A stretch of DNA of 64,000 nt from Flavobacterium sp. (GCA_014379405.1 JACMLU010000015.1:30088-94087), one strand, 5' to 3'. Shown: positions 18,252 through 28,447, counted from the first letter of the stretch. Notes: generated from the letters alone by a model not told the origin. A program made the numbers and translations.

Positions 18252-20201
18252 ATGGTAAAACCACTAAAAATACTTATAGTTGAAGATCAGTTTGTCGAAG
18301 CAAATCATTTACGATTAATGCTTAAAAAAGCTGGACATTCTGTTATCGGAATGGCAAGGTCAGTTTCTGATGCTAAATATTATATTGCACAGGATAGGCC
18401 GGAATTAGCGTTACTAGACATTTTTCTTTCGGGAAAAGAGACAGGTATTGATCTTGCCGAAATACTAAAAAATGAAAATATCCCTTTTATTTATCTTTCT
18501 GCTAACTCTAATGAAGAAGTTCTTAATAAAGCTAAACTTACTCATCCTCAAGGTTTTTTGGTAAAACCTTTTAGAGAAAAAGATTTATTAATAGCAATTG
18601 AAATTGCCGAATATCATCAGCAGCACGGAATAGAATCTTCAATTAGAAAAGAACTTTTGTTTCAGAAACAATTAAAAAGTATAGTGAGAAAAAATGGTAC
18701 TTGGGACGACAGGGTACTTAACATTATTACGTCTCTTCAGTCTCTTATTTCATTTGATCTAGTAATGGCTGTTTTTCACATAGACAATAAATTAACCAGC
18801 AGGGTTCTCGGGTATGCAAGAACAGGTTTACACGAATATCAGAGAATAGGAATCGAAGAATTACAAAATATAACTGCCTTAAAAGAGTCTGAAATAAATG
18901 AATTACGAAATAAAAGTAAAGTTGAAACCGAAGCCACATTCTATAATGATCAGGATTTTATAAAAGTATGCGATAAAACCCCTATCAAAAAGATGATTGC
19001 AACTTCAATGAATATGAAATCCAATTTAATGCTGCCAGTTCCTTTGTCTCTGAGTGAAAATGGAGGACTATTTTTATCATTTTTTAGCAGACAGGCAGAC
19101 AATTATAATAAAAATCATTTAACGCTATGCGAAAGACTTCAGGAACCTTTAATTTATGCAATTGAAAATTTGATTAGTTATGATAAAAAATTGGATAAAA
19201 AAGAAACTTCTTCTGAAAATTCCATTGCAAACAAGAATATAAAAAATTTAGGTTTTGAATCGATAGTTGGAAAAAGTCCAGCTCTGCTAAAAATATTTGA
19301 TCATATTTTGCAAGTGGCTCCCGCTGATACAACAGTTTTGATTACTGGAGAAAGCGGTACGGGAAAAGAGAGTATTGCCCATAGTATTAAAGAGCTTTCA
19401 ACGAGAAATAATCAGCCTTTTGTCAAAATTAACTGTTCTGCCCTGGCTCAAGGACTTATAGAATCTGAATTATTCGGACATGAAAAAGGATCATTTACTG
19501 GTGCGGCAGAAAAACGGATTGGCAAATTTGAACAAGCAAACAATGGCACCTTATTTCTGGACGAGATTGGTGATATGCCATTGGAAATGCAGGCTAAACT
19601 ACTGCGGGCAATCCAGGAAAAAGAAATTGAACGTGTTGGAGGAAATGTTTCTATAAAAGTAAATGTCCGAATTATCGCAGCTACCAATTGCAATCTTGAA
19701 AAAGAAGTTGCTGATGGTCGCTTCAGACTTGATCTATATTACAGGTTAAATGTATTTCCTATTCAGTTGCCGCCGTTACGAGAACGTAAAGAAGATATCG
19801 GTCTTCTTGCCCGTCATTTTATTGCTGTCTATAGCTCTAAAACACGGAAAAATGTGACCGAAATATCAGAAAGCGCTTTAAAAAGTCTTTTATCGTATCA
19901 ATGGCCGGGAAATATCCGTGAACTTGAGAATCTTATTGAGAGAAGTATTCTTTTGGCAAAGACAGACACTATTGAGCACATCCCGCTTCCTGCTTTTGAA
20001 GAAGCTAAAATAAATAACAAGTCAAATGATTGGTATTTTAAAACTATTCAGGAAAATGAGAGAGAACATATTATAAATGTTTTGGAGAAATGCAACGGAA
20101 GAATTAGAGGAACTGGCGGTGCATCGGAGATATTAGGACTTCCACCTACAACATTGGCTTCAAGAATGCAGAAATTAGGTATAAAGAGAAGTCATTTTTA
20201 A
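18252..20201 (+). CDS. Response regulator with sigma-54-interacting AAA+ and Fis-type HTH domains
   Basis: 649 residues. Receiver domain 1-120 with phosphoacceptor Asp56 (LLDIFLS) and VKPF Lys. A GAF-like middle region spans about 150-310. The AAA+ domain has Walker [10 protein letters not shown] (about 366), the sigma-54 contact loop GSFTGA in place of GAFTGA (about 413), and Walker [13 protein letters not shown]. The C-terminal HTH has [22 protein letters not shown]. Such proteins activate RpoN-dependent promoters with ATP hydrolysis. Its cognate kinase precedes it by 14 bp. The genes from 20381 onward are the natural candidate targets, though I could not find a convincing -24/-12 promoter there. 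Confidence 0.93.
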   Translation: MVKPLKILIVEDQFVEANHLRLMLKKAGHSVIGMARSVSDAKYYIAQDRPELALLDIFLSGKETGIDLAEILKNENIPFIYLSANSNEEVLNKAKLTHPQGFLVKPFREKDLLIAIEIAEYHQQHGIESSIRKELLFQKQLKSIVRKNGTWDDRVLNIITSLQSLISFDLVMAVFHIDNKLTSRVLGYARTGLHEYQRIGIEELQNITALKESEINELRNKSKVETEATFYNDQDFIKVCDKTPIKKMIATSMNMKSNLMLPVPLSLSENGGLFLSFFSRQADNYNKNHLTLCERLQEPLIYAIENLISYDKKLDKKETSSENSIANKNIKNLGFESIVGKSPALLKIFDHILQVAPADTTVLITGESGTGKESIAHSIKELSTRNNQPFVKINCSALAQGLIESELFGHEKGSFTGAAEKRIGKFEQANNGTLFLDEIGDMPLEMQAKLLRAIQEKEIERVGGNVSIKVNVRIIAATNCNLEKEVADGRFRLDLYYRLNVFPIQLPPLRERKEDIGLLARHFIAVYSSKTRKNVTEISESALKSLLSYQWPGNIRELENLIERSILLAKTDTIEHIPLPAFEEAKINNKSNDWYFKTIQENEREHIINVLEKCNGRIRGTGGASEILGLPPTTLASRMQKLGIKRSHF

Positions 20202-20247
20202 ATCGTTAATATCAATTGTAAATGATTTAACGAACGATATTAAGTTG

Positions 20248-20277
20248 CTTTATTTTCGTTGTTCGACGAAATAAAGT
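20248..20277 (+). terminator. Imperfect hairpin after the response regulator gene
   Basis: CTTTATTTTCGT pairs with ACGAAATAAAG (one bulge) around TGTTCG. It lacks a strong T tract, so it may be a weak terminator or a regulatory structure between the two-component genes and the hydrolase run. Confidence 0.4.
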
Positions 20278-20380
20278 CGTTTCAAATTTTAATAAAAAGT
20301 ATGTAAGTCACTGAAAACAAGGGTTTAGAAAAAAGGTTCGGTTTTAGCTTATACTTTGGCATAACATTAAAATATGTATT

Positions 20381-21169
20381 ATGCTAACTGAAAATCCTAC
20401 TACAATACTTTTTATTACAGGTGCATTTATAAGTAATAAATGCTGGGATGAATGGAAAGCCTTTTTTGAAAGTAAAGGCTTTAAAACTCTAGCTCCAGCC
20501 TGGCCATATAAAGATGCTCCAGCAGATATTTTACGCGATCGTCATCCGGATCCTCAAATTGCTGGTCTGCGGTTAACTCAATTAATCGAATACTTTGAGA
20601 ATGTTGCCAAAAGCCTTCCTCAAAAACCTATTATAATCGGCCACTCTATCGGCGGACTTACAGCCCAGATACTTTTACAGCGTAATTTGGCATCAGCCGC
20701 AATTGCTATTCATTCTGTTCCTCCTCAAGGAATTTTCACCTTCAAATTTTCATTTTTAAAAGCAGGCTGGGGTCCACTTGGTTTTTTTACTTCTGCAAAA
20801 AAAACTTTTTTAATGAACTTCGGCCAGTGGCAATATGCATTTACTAATGGAATGCCTGTAGAATGGCAGGAAAAGGCATATTGCGAATCAGTGATTCCTG
20901 AATCTAAATTAATCGTTCGAGATACGATAACCTCAGTCGCAAAAGTAGATTTTCACGCTCCACATAAACCATTGCTAATAATTGCAGGATCAACGGATCA
21001 TACTATTCCAGAGTCCCTCAATTATTCTAACTACAAAAAATATACTCATAAAAATTCTATTACGGATTTCAAGGTTTTCCCTGAAAGAAATCATTTTGTT
21101 TTAAATCAGCCAGGCTGGCAAGAAGTTGCTGTCTTTATACAAGACTGGATAGTAAACCTACCTGTATAA
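20381..21169 (+). CDS. Alpha/beta hydrolase (Ser nucleophile), cytoplasmic
   Basis: 262 residues, no signal peptide. The nucleophile elbow GHSIGG (Ser about residue 89) indicates an esterase or lipase-like enzyme, and the catalytic His is in ERNHFVLNQPGW near the C-terminus. FITGAFISNKCWDEWKAFFES is typical of the Abhydrolase_6 group seen beside regulators in many genomes. It opens the run of hydrolases downstream of the two-component system and precedes the hydrolase lipoprotein by 45 bp. The substrate is unknown. Confidence 0.88.
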   Translation: MLTENPTTILFITGAFISNKCWDEWKAFFESKGFKTLAPAWPYKDAPADILRDRHPDPQIAGLRLTQLIEYFENVAKSLPQKPIIIGHSIGGLTAQILLQRNLASAAIAIHSVPPQGIFTFKFSFLKAGWGPLGFFTSAKKTFLMNFGQWQYAFTNGMPVEWQEKAYCESVIPESKLIVRDTITSVAKVDFHAPHKPLLIIAGSTDHTIPESLNYSNYKKYTHKNSITDFKVFPERNHFVLNQPGWQEVAVFIQDWIVNLPV

Positions 21170-21214
21170 ATTTTATAATAATCCATTATTTATTAATCCA
21201 TTAAAATTTAAATT

Positions 21215-22234
21215 ATGAAAACGAATTTATTAAACACAGCATTTTTTAATTTCAAAAGCAGAGCATCTAAGCTTTTGGCCTTTGGCCTTTTACTATTGAT
21301 TTTAGTTTCTTGTAATAAAAAAACTGAAGAAAATTCCTTAACAGAAACAAAACCAGCTTTAGTAGCCGAAATCGCTCAAGCAGCACCCGCAGATCCGCCA
21401 GCAAATTTTAAGCACGAAACTGCTTTAGTAAACGGGGTGAATATCCATTATGTTATTGGTGGGAAAGGATATCCTCTTGTACTTGTTCATGGTTTTGGAC
21501 AAAACTGGTATATGTGGAATCGCTTACTACCGGAACTTTCTAAACATTTTACCGTTATCGCACCTGATTTAAGAGGAGTAGGCGAATCAGACAAGCCTGA
21601 ATCCGGTTATGATAAAAAAACGATGGCGACAGATATTCATAAACTAGTAAAGAAATTAGGCTACAACAATATTAATCTTGCAGGACATGACATTGGACTT
21701 ATGGTGGCTTATGCGTATGCGGCTCAATACGGAAATGAAGTTAAAAAACTGGCCTTAATGGATGCTTTGCTTCCGGGTATTGAACCTGTTTGGTCACAGG
21801 TTTCGGCTTCAGCCTGGTGGTTTGGATTTTTTGCTTGGCCTGCTTCTGGTGATATTGTTAGAGGAAAAGAGAAAGAGTTTTTAATCAATTTTTGGCCAAT
21901 GGTTGGCCACGTTAAAGATCCTTTTACCCCTGAAGAAACAGCTGAATTTGTTAGAGCCTATGCAGTTAAAGATGCAGCAAAATCAAGTTTTAAATGGTTT
22001 GGGGATTTCCCTCAGGATGGTAAAGACAATCTGGTATTTGCGAAAACAAAACTAAAAATGCCTTTGCTGGCAATGGGAGGTGAATATTTTGCTGCAGCTT
22101 TTCTTAAAGAGCATTCTAAACTTGTGGCAACAAATGTATCTGAATCAAAAATTGCAGGCTCAGGACACTGGTTGGTTCAGGAAAATACGGCTCAGGTACA
22201 AAAAGATTTACTGGCTTTTTTCCTTGCAAAATAA
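21215..22234 (+). CDS. Alpha/beta hydrolase lipoprotein with Asp nucleophile
   Basis: 339 residues with a lipoprotein signal (LLLLILVSC, Cys33). The catalytic domain is nearly the same as in the Sec-exported protein at 13513-14454: HGFGQNWYMWN, nucleophile Asp159 in GHDIG, and His in GSGHWLVQ. The two paralogues differ mainly at the N-terminus, so one is soluble in the periplasm and this one is membrane-anchored. Epoxide hydrolase or dehalogenase chemistry is expected. The amidohydrolase gene follows 33 bp later, probably co-transcribed. Confidence 0.9.
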   Translation: MKTNLLNTAFFNFKSRASKLLAFGLLLLILVSCNKKTEENSLTETKPALVAEIAQAAPADPPANFKHETALVNGVNIHYVIGGKGYPLVLVHGFGQNWYMWNRLLPELSKHFTVIAPDLRGVGESDKPESGYDKKTMATDIHKLVKKLGYNNINLAGHDIGLMVAYAYAAQYGNEVKKLALMDALLPGIEPVWSQVSASAWWFGFFAWPASGDIVRGKEKEFLINFWPMVGHVKDPFTPEETAEFVRAYAVKDAAKSSFKWFGDFPQDGKDNLVFAKTKLKMPLLAMGGEYFAAAFLKEHSKLVATNVSESKIAGSGHWLVQENTAQVQKDLLAFFLAK

Positions 22235-22267
22235 AGTAGTCGAAACAGACCAATCAAATCTGAAAAA

Positions 22268-24031
22268 ATGAAACGAATATTTGTAATACCACTATTTTTC
22301 CTTGGACTGCTGATGCAGTCCCAGGAAAAAGCGGATCTGATTATTTACAATGGAAAAATTGCCACGATGCAAAAATCCGGTGAATTTGTGGAGGCAGCTG
22401 CTGTCAAAAACGGAATTATTCTGGGAACAGGGACATCAAAAAACATTTTCGAAAGCTATAAAACCGCAACCACCCAAACAATTGATGCAAAAGGGAAAAC
22501 GGTTATTCCAGGATTGAATGACAGTCATATTCATGTAATTCGCGAAGGTCTTAATTACAATGCGGAGCTACGCTGGGATGGTGTAAAAACCTTAAAACGA
22601 GCAATGGAAATGCTCAAAGAGCAGGCAGCAAGAACCCCTCCCGGAGTTTGGATTAAAGTCATAGGAGGTTGGAATGAATTTGGATTTGAGGAAAAAAGAC
22701 AGCCTACAATCGATGAAATAAATGCCGCGGTTCCCGATAAACCCGTTTTTATAACCTATTTGTATGGCAAAGCTTTTTTGAACAAAAAAGGAATTGAAGT
22801 TTTGGGGTATACCAAAGACACCAATTATGAAGGAAGTATTTTAGAACAGGACAAAAACGGAAATTTAACCGGATTGATGTTTGCGAAAGAAACACCAAAA
22901 GCCATTTACACAACATTGGGATTAACGACAAAATTAGCTCCGGAGGAAAGAATTAATAGTTCGCTTCAGTTTAATCGTGAACTGAATCGATTTGGTCTGA
23001 CCAGTGTGATTGATGCTGCGGGTGGCGGACAAAATTTCCCTGCTGATTATGGAACTTCAATGGAACTGGCCAAACAAGGCAAATTAAATCTTCGAATTTC
23101 TTATTATTTATTTGCCCAGCAAAAAGGAAAAGAACTTCAGGATTATGAAAAATGGGTAGCCGAAACCGTCATCAACAAAAATGATAATCTTTTGGTTGCA
23201 AATGGTTATTCCGAAGAAGGAGCGGGAGAAAATATTGTGGCATCCGCCGCTGATTTTGAGAATTTCCTCGAACCAAGAATTGTTCTTACGGATCAAATGG
23301 AAGGGGATCTTGAACCCATTATTCGTCTGCTTGTCAAAAACAGATGGCCTTTTCGATTGCACGCTACTTATGGAGAATCTATTGACCGTATGCTGAATGT
23401 TTTTGAAAAAGTGAACAAGGAAATTCCATTTAACGGATTACGCTGGTTTTTTGACCATGCCGAAACCATAACGCCCCAAGAACTCGAAAGGGTTAAAAAA
23501 CTTAATGGGGGCATTGCGGTTCAATTCAGGATGTATTTTCAGGGAGAATTGTATGAGAAATTATATGGAGTTCCAAAAACACAATTACCACCCATAAAAA
23601 AAATACTCGAAATGGGAATTCCTGTTGGAATGGGAACAGATGCGACGCGTATTTCAACATACAATCCGTGGATGGCACTTCATTGGCTCATTACAGGAAA
23701 AACCTTGGGTGGCATGCAGTTTTGGCCAAAAGACCAGGTTCTTGACAAGTTCACGGCACTGAAATTATATACGTCAGGAAGTGCTTGGTTTTCTGGCGAA
23801 GAAAAAGAAAAAGGAAAATTGGTAAAAGGAATGTATGCCGACCTGTCCATCTTATCGGATGATTATTTTACAGTTTCGACTGACAACGTTCGAAAAATCG
23901 AATCGGATTTGACAATTGTTAATGGAAAAGTGGTTTATGGAGCAGGAGATTTTAAAGATCTAGATCCTGCAATTGCTCCTGTAATTCCGGATTGGTCGCC
24001 CATTAAATATTTCGGGGGTTACCAAAAATAA
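22268..24031 (+). CDS. Exported amidohydrolase (YtcJ-like, Amidohydro_3)
   Basis: 587 residues with a signal peptide (MKRIFVIPLFFLGLLMQSQ). The metal-dependent hydrolase fold shows GLNDSHIHV (His87, His89), FDHAETITPQEL with a later ligand His, and GTDATRISTYNPW near the C-terminal ligand Asp. YtcJ-like enzymes are usually cytoplasmic; this copy is exported. It sits between two other exported hydrolases, separated by 33 and 34 bp, suggesting one transcript. The substrate (an amide, ester or cyclic compound) cannot be read from the sequence. Confidence 0.9.
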   Translation: MKRIFVIPLFFLGLLMQSQEKADLIIYNGKIATMQKSGEFVEAAAVKNGIILGTGTSKNIFESYKTATTQTIDAKGKTVIPGLNDSHIHVIREGLNYNAELRWDGVKTLKRAMEMLKEQAARTPPGVWIKVIGGWNEFGFEEKRQPTIDEINAAVPDKPVFITYLYGKAFLNKKGIEVLGYTKDTNYEGSILEQDKNGNLTGLMFAKETPKAIYTTLGLTTKLAPEERINSSLQFNRELNRFGLTSVIDAAGGGQNFPADYGTSMELAKQGKLNLRISYYLFAQQKGKELQDYEKWVAETVINKNDNLLVANGYSEEGAGENIVASAADFENFLEPRIVLTDQMEGDLEPIIRLLVKNRWPFRLHATYGESIDRMLNVFEKVNKEIPFNGLRWFFDHAETITPQELERVKKLNGGIAVQFRMYFQGELYEKLYGVPKTQLPPIKKILEMGIPVGMGTDATRISTYNPWMALHWLITGKTLGGMQFWPKDQVLDKFTALKLYTSGSAWFSGEEKEKGKLVKGMYADLSILSDDYFTVSTDNVRKIESDLTIVNGKVVYGAGDFKDLDPAIAPVIPDWSPIKYFGGYQK

Positions 24032-24065
24032 GCATTAAGTGAAATAATCTAATAAACTTAAAACC

Positions 24066-25085
24066 ATGAAATCTAACAAATTAATTTCAGGAATTGCAAT
24101 CGTATTGTGTTTGTTTATGAATGCTGTTGGGTATGCACAATTTCCCATGCCAGATCGTGTTCCGATTTGGGACGCAAACAAAGTGACTTTAAAATTGCAT
24201 AGAATTTCAGAGAATGTATATGCAGTTTCACCCAGTACAACCGAAATTGAAACCACAAAAGGAATAGCGCAGGCTACGTCGGCAGGATTTATTGTGGGTG
24301 AAAAAGGTGTCCTGCTTATTGAAACTATGCTGAGCAAAGGATTGTACGATCAGCTTTATAAATTGATACGATCAGTAACGCCAAAGCCTATTGTTTATGC
24401 TATAAATACCAGCGATCACGGCGATCATTGTTTTGGAAACTATTTGCTTCCAAAAGAAACCATTGTGATTCAGAACGAATATTGCAAGGAAAACCTTGCT
24501 AAAAACTATGACAATATAAAACAGTTCATGATTATGCTTTTTGGAAAAGGAAGAGGAATTGAAGAGAGTGTTTACCGTCCCGCAGATATTACAATAGCAA
24601 TTAACCAAAATATGAAAATTGATATGGGAAAAGGGAATATTATTGAGGTAATTAATGTGGGGACTGCACAATCTCCAGCCGATCTTTTTGTATATCTGAA
24701 ATCAGCTTCCGGAAATGTATTGTGGGCAGGAAATCCCTTCATTGCCGAAAGTCCCACTATTCCTTGGCTGTTTGATGGGTATTTTCTGGAACCTGTTCAA
24801 AACCTTAATAAAATTTACAATATGATTTCTGATAAAGATATTGTCGTTCCCGGACACGGGCGTATTACCAATAAGGCTGGAATCAAATATACAATCGATT
24901 ACGTGACCGCTTTGCAGTCTAATGTTGAAAATGCGGTAAAAAAAGGGCTTACGCTTGACGAAACAAAAGCATCAGTGACTATGAAAGAATTCGATAAAGG
25001 ATATGAACTTTATAACTGGCTTCATTTTAATTTCAATGTTCCGAATGCATATAAAGATATAAAAGCAAATGGTTCCATTAAATAA
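24066..25085 (+). CDS. Exported metallo-beta-lactamase-fold protein with degenerate metal sites
   Basis: 339 residues with a signal peptide ending at VGYAQ. The MBL fold is evident: GFIVGEKGVLLIET, then NTSDHGDHCFGN, and a late PGHGRI. The usual HxHxDH motif reads S116-D-H118-G-D120-H121, so the first zinc ligand is Ser. The usual GxAHTxGD segment reads GTAQSPADL, so that His is Gln. Two of the normal metal ligands are therefore replaced. It may bind one metal or be non-catalytic. It closes the run that starts at 20381 and is followed by a hairpin. Confidence 0.85.
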   Translation: MKSNKLISGIAIVLCLFMNAVGYAQFPMPDRVPIWDANKVTLKLHRISENVYAVSPSTTEIETTKGIAQATSAGFIVGEKGVLLIETMLSKGLYDQLYKLIRSVTPKPIVYAINTSDHGDHCFGNYLLPKETIVIQNEYCKENLAKNYDNIKQFMIMLFGKGRGIEESVYRPADITIAINQNMKIDMGKGNIIEVINVGTAQSPADLFVYLKSASGNVLWAGNPFIAESPTIPWLFDGYFLEPVQNLNKIYNMISDKDIVVPGHGRITNKAGIKYTIDYVTALQSNVENAVKKGLTLDETKASVTMKEFDKGYELYNWLHFNFNVPNAYKDIKANGSIK

Positions 25086-25087
25086 AA

Positions 25088-25116
25088 TAAACATAAAAAA
25101 ACTAGTTTTATGTTTA
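25088..25116 (+). terminator. Probable terminator after the MBL-fold gene
   Basis: AAACATAAAA pairs with TTTTATGTTT around an A-rich loop. The 220 bp that follow, up to the transporter gene, hold no recognisable gene. Confidence 0.55.
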
Positions 25117-25340
25117 ATTCAAACCTATCCTTGCTAGATTGTTTAACCTAATGATGCTGTTTTATGACAAGGACAGCTAGAATAACTTTAGGAACACCAC
25201 GATCTTAACAGCTTATCAGGTTTCTTTTTAATTAACGGTAATATTCTGTTCCTAAAATGAATACACTTAAATATATCTATTGCTTATTTTAATATTGGAT
25301 CTTGGTAAATTTTCATTTTTTTTAACAAAAACGCATCATT

Positions 25341-25781
25341 ATGAAAACGTTATGGATCATTATGGCTTTTTTTTCTGGATTTTTTTTACCGCTGCAAGGT
25401 GGTATCAATGCTAGACTTGGTAAAGAATTACAGAGTCCTATATATGCTTCTCTGATTTCTTTTCTCATTGGAGCTACAGCAATTATGGTATTTATTTTTT
25501 TATCAGATCAGACAGTTTCTTGGGGTGGTATAAAAACAGCACCAGCTTACACTTGGATTGGAGGCATTCTTGGTGCATTTTATGTAACAACTATTATCTT
25601 ATGTGTTCCAAAGATAGGATCAACACTCACATTTGGGCTAGTCATTGCTGGACAGATGGTTGCGGCAGTTGTAATGGATCATTTTAAAATATTTGTTTCT
25701 GAACAGCATCCTATTAATTTGATAAGGATAGTTGGTATTTTACTGATTATTTCAGGCGTAATTATCATTAAAAAATTCTGA
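25341..25781 (+). CDS. DMT-superfamily transporter, YdcZ/DUF606 type
   Basis: 146 residues, five hydrophobic segments. FSGFFLPLQGGINARLGKEL, the SLISFLIGATAIMV segment and GGILGAFYVTTIILCVPKIG match YdcZ proteins, small inner-membrane transporters of unknown cargo. They often occur in pairs, but only one is here. The outer-membrane porin gene starts 2 bp after its stop, so the two are almost certainly co-translated. Together they could move one compound across both membranes (inference). Confidence 0.85.
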   Translation: MKTLWIIMAFFSGFFLPLQGGINARLGKELQSPIYASLISFLIGATAIMVFIFLSDQTVSWGGIKTAPAYTWIGGILGAFYVTTIILCVPKIGSTLTFGLVIAGQMVAAVVMDHFKIFVSEQHPINLIRIVGILLIISGVIIIKKF

Positions 25782-25783
25782 AT

Positions 25784-27157
25784 ATGAAAATGATATTCTT
25801 TTTGTCAATGCTATTTACAGTGCTAAACAATTATGCGCAGAATTACCCTGATTTTAAATCTCTTCGTTTTGATGAAAATTATAGTTTTCTAAAAAAGGAT
25901 ACAGTAAAGAATGGCTGGTATAAGACGATGAAATTCATGCCGTTGTCTTCCTCTAAAAATACCTACATCAGTTTTGGAGGAAGCATCAGATATCAATATT
26001 TCTACGCTAAAAATGAAAATTGGGGAGATGGATCGCAGGATAATGATGGGTATATATTGAGCAGGTATTTATTCCATTCTGATTTTCATGCAGGGAAGTA
26101 TTTTAGAACATTTATACAAACACAAAGCAGTTTGGCTGGTGGAAGAATTGATCCAAGTCCGGTTGACCAAAATCCGCTTGAAGTGCATCAGGTTTTTGCT
26201 GATTTTAATATTACCAATGAAGCCAATAAGAGACTTATTGTACGATTTGGAAGGCAAGAACTAACTTATGGTTCACAGCGTTTGGTTGCGTTAAGAGATG
26301 GGCCTAACAATCGGCAGTCATTTGATGCAATTAAGGTGATGGCTTCAAAAGATAATATTTCGGCCGATTTTTTTTATAGTCATTATGTTGTGGCGCATGA
26401 TGGGATTTTTGATGATGATTCGAATAAAGACAAACAGTTTTGGGGAAGTTATTTTGTGATTAATAAAGTTCCTGTGATCAAAAATATTGATGTTTATTAT
26501 CTAGGTTACGAAAGGGCTAACGCTGTTTTTAATGATGGAGAAGGCAAGGAAAACCGACATTCTGTAGGAACCCGTATTTGGGGAAAATCTGAAAACTGGC
26601 GATACGATGGAGAAACACTTTTTCAGTTTGGTGATTTTGATTCAAAGGATATCAATGCTTGGACGGCGTCGATTAATTTGGGTTATCGCTTAAATACAAT
26701 AAAGCTTCATCCTGAATTTGGTCTAAAAGCCGAAGTAATAAGCGGAGACAGGGAAGCTGGAGATAATGGATTGGAAACTTTTAATCCTCTTTTTCCAAGA
26801 GGTGGATATTTTGGACTAGCATCCGTAATTGGACCTTCCAATCTTATCGATTTTCACCCTTCTTTGAACTTGGAACTCACCGAAAATATCGAATGGGGAA
26901 TTGATTACGATATGTTTTGGAGATACAGCAGCAATGATGGTATTTATGCTCCAAACGTTTCATTGATTTATCCAGGTGATACAACAACGAGTAAGGAAAT
27001 TGGCAGTCAGCTGGAAAGCGAAATAGTGTGGCAGCCCAATCAATACCTTTATTTCCGTGTTGAAGCAACTTGGTTCAAAGCGGGAGATTATATTAAAGCT
27101 TCAGGAACGGGGAAAGATATTTTCTTTATGGGAATTACGATGCAGCTGAATTTTTAA
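25784..27157 (+). CDS. Outer-membrane beta-barrel, alginate-export (AlgE-like) family
   Basis: 457 residues with a signal peptide (MKMIFFLSMLFTVLNNYAQ). The mature region is a series of alternating strands, with FGRQELTYGSQRLVALRDGPNNRQSFDAIK characteristic of the Alginate_exp family, SWGGSIRYQY-like first strand, and a C-terminal aromatic strand ending QLNF. It likely forms a passive channel, not necessarily for alginate. It is 2 bp downstream of the YdcZ-type transporter and followed by a small exported NTF2-like protein. Confidence 0.9.
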   Translation: MKMIFFLSMLFTVLNNYAQNYPDFKSLRFDENYSFLKKDTVKNGWYKTMKFMPLSSSKNTYISFGGSIRYQYFYAKNENWGDGSQDNDGYILSRYLFHSDFHAGKYFRTFIQTQSSLAGGRIDPSPVDQNPLEVHQVFADFNITNEANKRLIVRFGRQELTYGSQRLVALRDGPNNRQSFDAIKVMASKDNISADFFYSHYVVAHDGIFDDDSNKDKQFWGSYFVINKVPVIKNIDVYYLGYERANAVFNDGEGKENRHSVGTRIWGKSENWRYDGETLFQFGDFDSKDINAWTASINLGYRLNTIKLHPEFGLKAEVISGDREAGDNGLETFNPLFPRGGYFGLASVIGPSNLIDFHPSLNLELTENIEWGIDYDMFWRYSSNDGIYAPNVSLIYPGDTTTSKEIGSQLESEIVWQPNQYLYFRVEATWFKAGDYIKASGTGKDIFFMGITMQLNF

Positions 27158-27213
27158 ACCATAAATTAAATTTAATAAAGAAAAGTATGGAACGCTCTTT
27201 TTTTCAATCAAAA

Positions 27214-27687
27214 ATGAAAGCCATAAAATTTACATTGGCAATATTATTACTGAGTTTTTCAGTAAAGGGGCAAGTGTATTCTGATGAAGAAGCCAAAACA
27301 AAACTAACTGTGGACAAGTTCTTTGAATATGTACAAGCTAAAAATCCAGACAAGATTTCTTCGGTTGTTTCTAAAAATGTGGATTGGTACATTTTCGAAT
27401 CTAAATATATGCCTTGGACAGGGCATCGTTCTAAGAGGGAAGAAGTATCTCAACTATTTAGCACCCTGTTTAGCTATTTTGTTGAAGGAAGCGACAAGTT
27501 TGAGGCTCATTCTTTTTTGTTGCGAGGTAATGAAGTGGCTGTATTTGGTATTATTCAGAGAACTGTAAAGAAAACGGGTAAAGGTTTTAAGATGCCTTTT
27601 GCTATGCACATCACAGTTGAAAACAATTTGATAAGCAAATTTTCATTGTATGAAGAAACTTTAATTATTGAAAATGCTTTTCAATAA
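27214..27687 (+). CDS. Exported NTF2-like (SnoaL) protein
   Basis: I prefer the ATG at 27214 (MKAIKFTLAILLLSFSVKGQ), which starts directly at a clean signal peptide; an in-frame ATG at 27187 would add nine residues. The 157-residue product has one NTF2-like cone domain: TVDKFFEYVQAKNPDKISS, VDWYIFESKYMPWTG, EVAVFGIIQRTVKKTG and a final strand. Such proteins are ligand-binding or small isomerase/hydrolase-like; no catalytic set is evident. It belongs to the transporter-porin-hydrolase run. Confidence 0.8.
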   Translation: MKAIKFTLAILLLSFSVKGQVYSDEEAKTKLTVDKFFEYVQAKNPDKISSVVSKNVDWYIFESKYMPWTGHRSKREEVSQLFSTLFSYFVEGSDKFEAHSFLLRGNEVAVFGIIQRTVKKTGKGFKMPFAMHITVENNLISKFSLYEETLIIENAFQ

Positions 27688-27763
27688 AAATCATATTAAT
27701 ATAAAAATCAGTTTCTGTGATTTTGATTTTAAAAATAATTATTAACTATAAATTTTATTTACT

Positions 27764-28447
27764 ATGAGAAATTTTTCACTTACGGCAGTATTAATTTTAT
27801 CTGCCCTTTCAGGATTTGCTCAAAAACCTGGACCAGCTTTATTAGATCCTACGAACCACGCGCTAGTCCTTATCGATTATGAGGGACAGATGGCTTTTGC
27901 TACCGCTAGTATACCCATCGATCAGTTGAGAAATAATACTGCATTGGTCGCCGGCGCTTCAAAAATTTTTGGAATTCCTACGGTGGTTACTACAGTCGCC
28001 GAAAAATCATTCAGTGGCCCAGTGTTTCCGGAAATTCTTGAATTGTATCCTGAATCATCCTACATCGACCGTACGTCTATGAATACATGGGAAGATGTTA
28101 AAGCTTATAAAGCTATTGTCGGAAAAAACAAGAAAAAACTAGTTTTGGGAGGATTATGGACAAGTGTTTGTATCGTAGGGCCTGTATTATCAGCAATTGC
28201 CGAAGGCTATGATGTGTATGTAATTACCGACGCTTGTGGTGATGTAAGTAAAGAAGCGCACGATCAAGCCATAACCCGTATGGTTCAGGCTGGTGCACAT
28301 CCTATGACTTCTCTTCAATATCTTTTGGAACTTCAAAGGGACTGGTCAAGACAGGCAACGTATAAACCGGTAAATGATCTGGTGGTTAAGTATGCCGGTG
28401 GTTATGGCATAGGTGTGCAATACGCACGACAAATGCTAAAACATTAG
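27764..28447 (+). CDS. Exported isochorismatase-family hydrolase (YcaC-like)
   Basis: 227 residues with a signal peptide ending at LSGFAQ. The cysteine-hydrolase triad is visible: Asp38 in LIDYEGQ, Lys81 in VAEKSFS and Cys136 in LWTSVC. YcaC-like enzymes act on amides or N-carbamoyl compounds and are normally cytoplasmic octamers, so export is notable. It is the last intact gene before the rearranged region that begins with the repeat at 28596. Confidence 0.9.
   Translation: MRNFSLTAVLILSALSGFAQKPGPALLDPTNHALVLIDYEGQMAFATASIPIDQLRNNTALVAGASKIFGIPTVVTTVAEKSFSGPVFPEILELYPESSYIDRTSMNTWEDVKAYKAIVGKNKKKLVLGGLWTSVCIVGPVLSAIAEGYDVYVITDACGDVSKEAHDQAITRMVQAGAHPMTSLQYLLELQRDWSRQATYKPVNDLVVKYAGGYGIGVQYARQMLKH

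Noticed and set aside
20354..20380. Possible sigma-54 promoter (TTGGCATAACATTAAAATATG) before the hydrolase at 20381
   Set aside because: The GG is present, but no GC occurs at the required 10-base distance, so the -24/-12 pattern fails.
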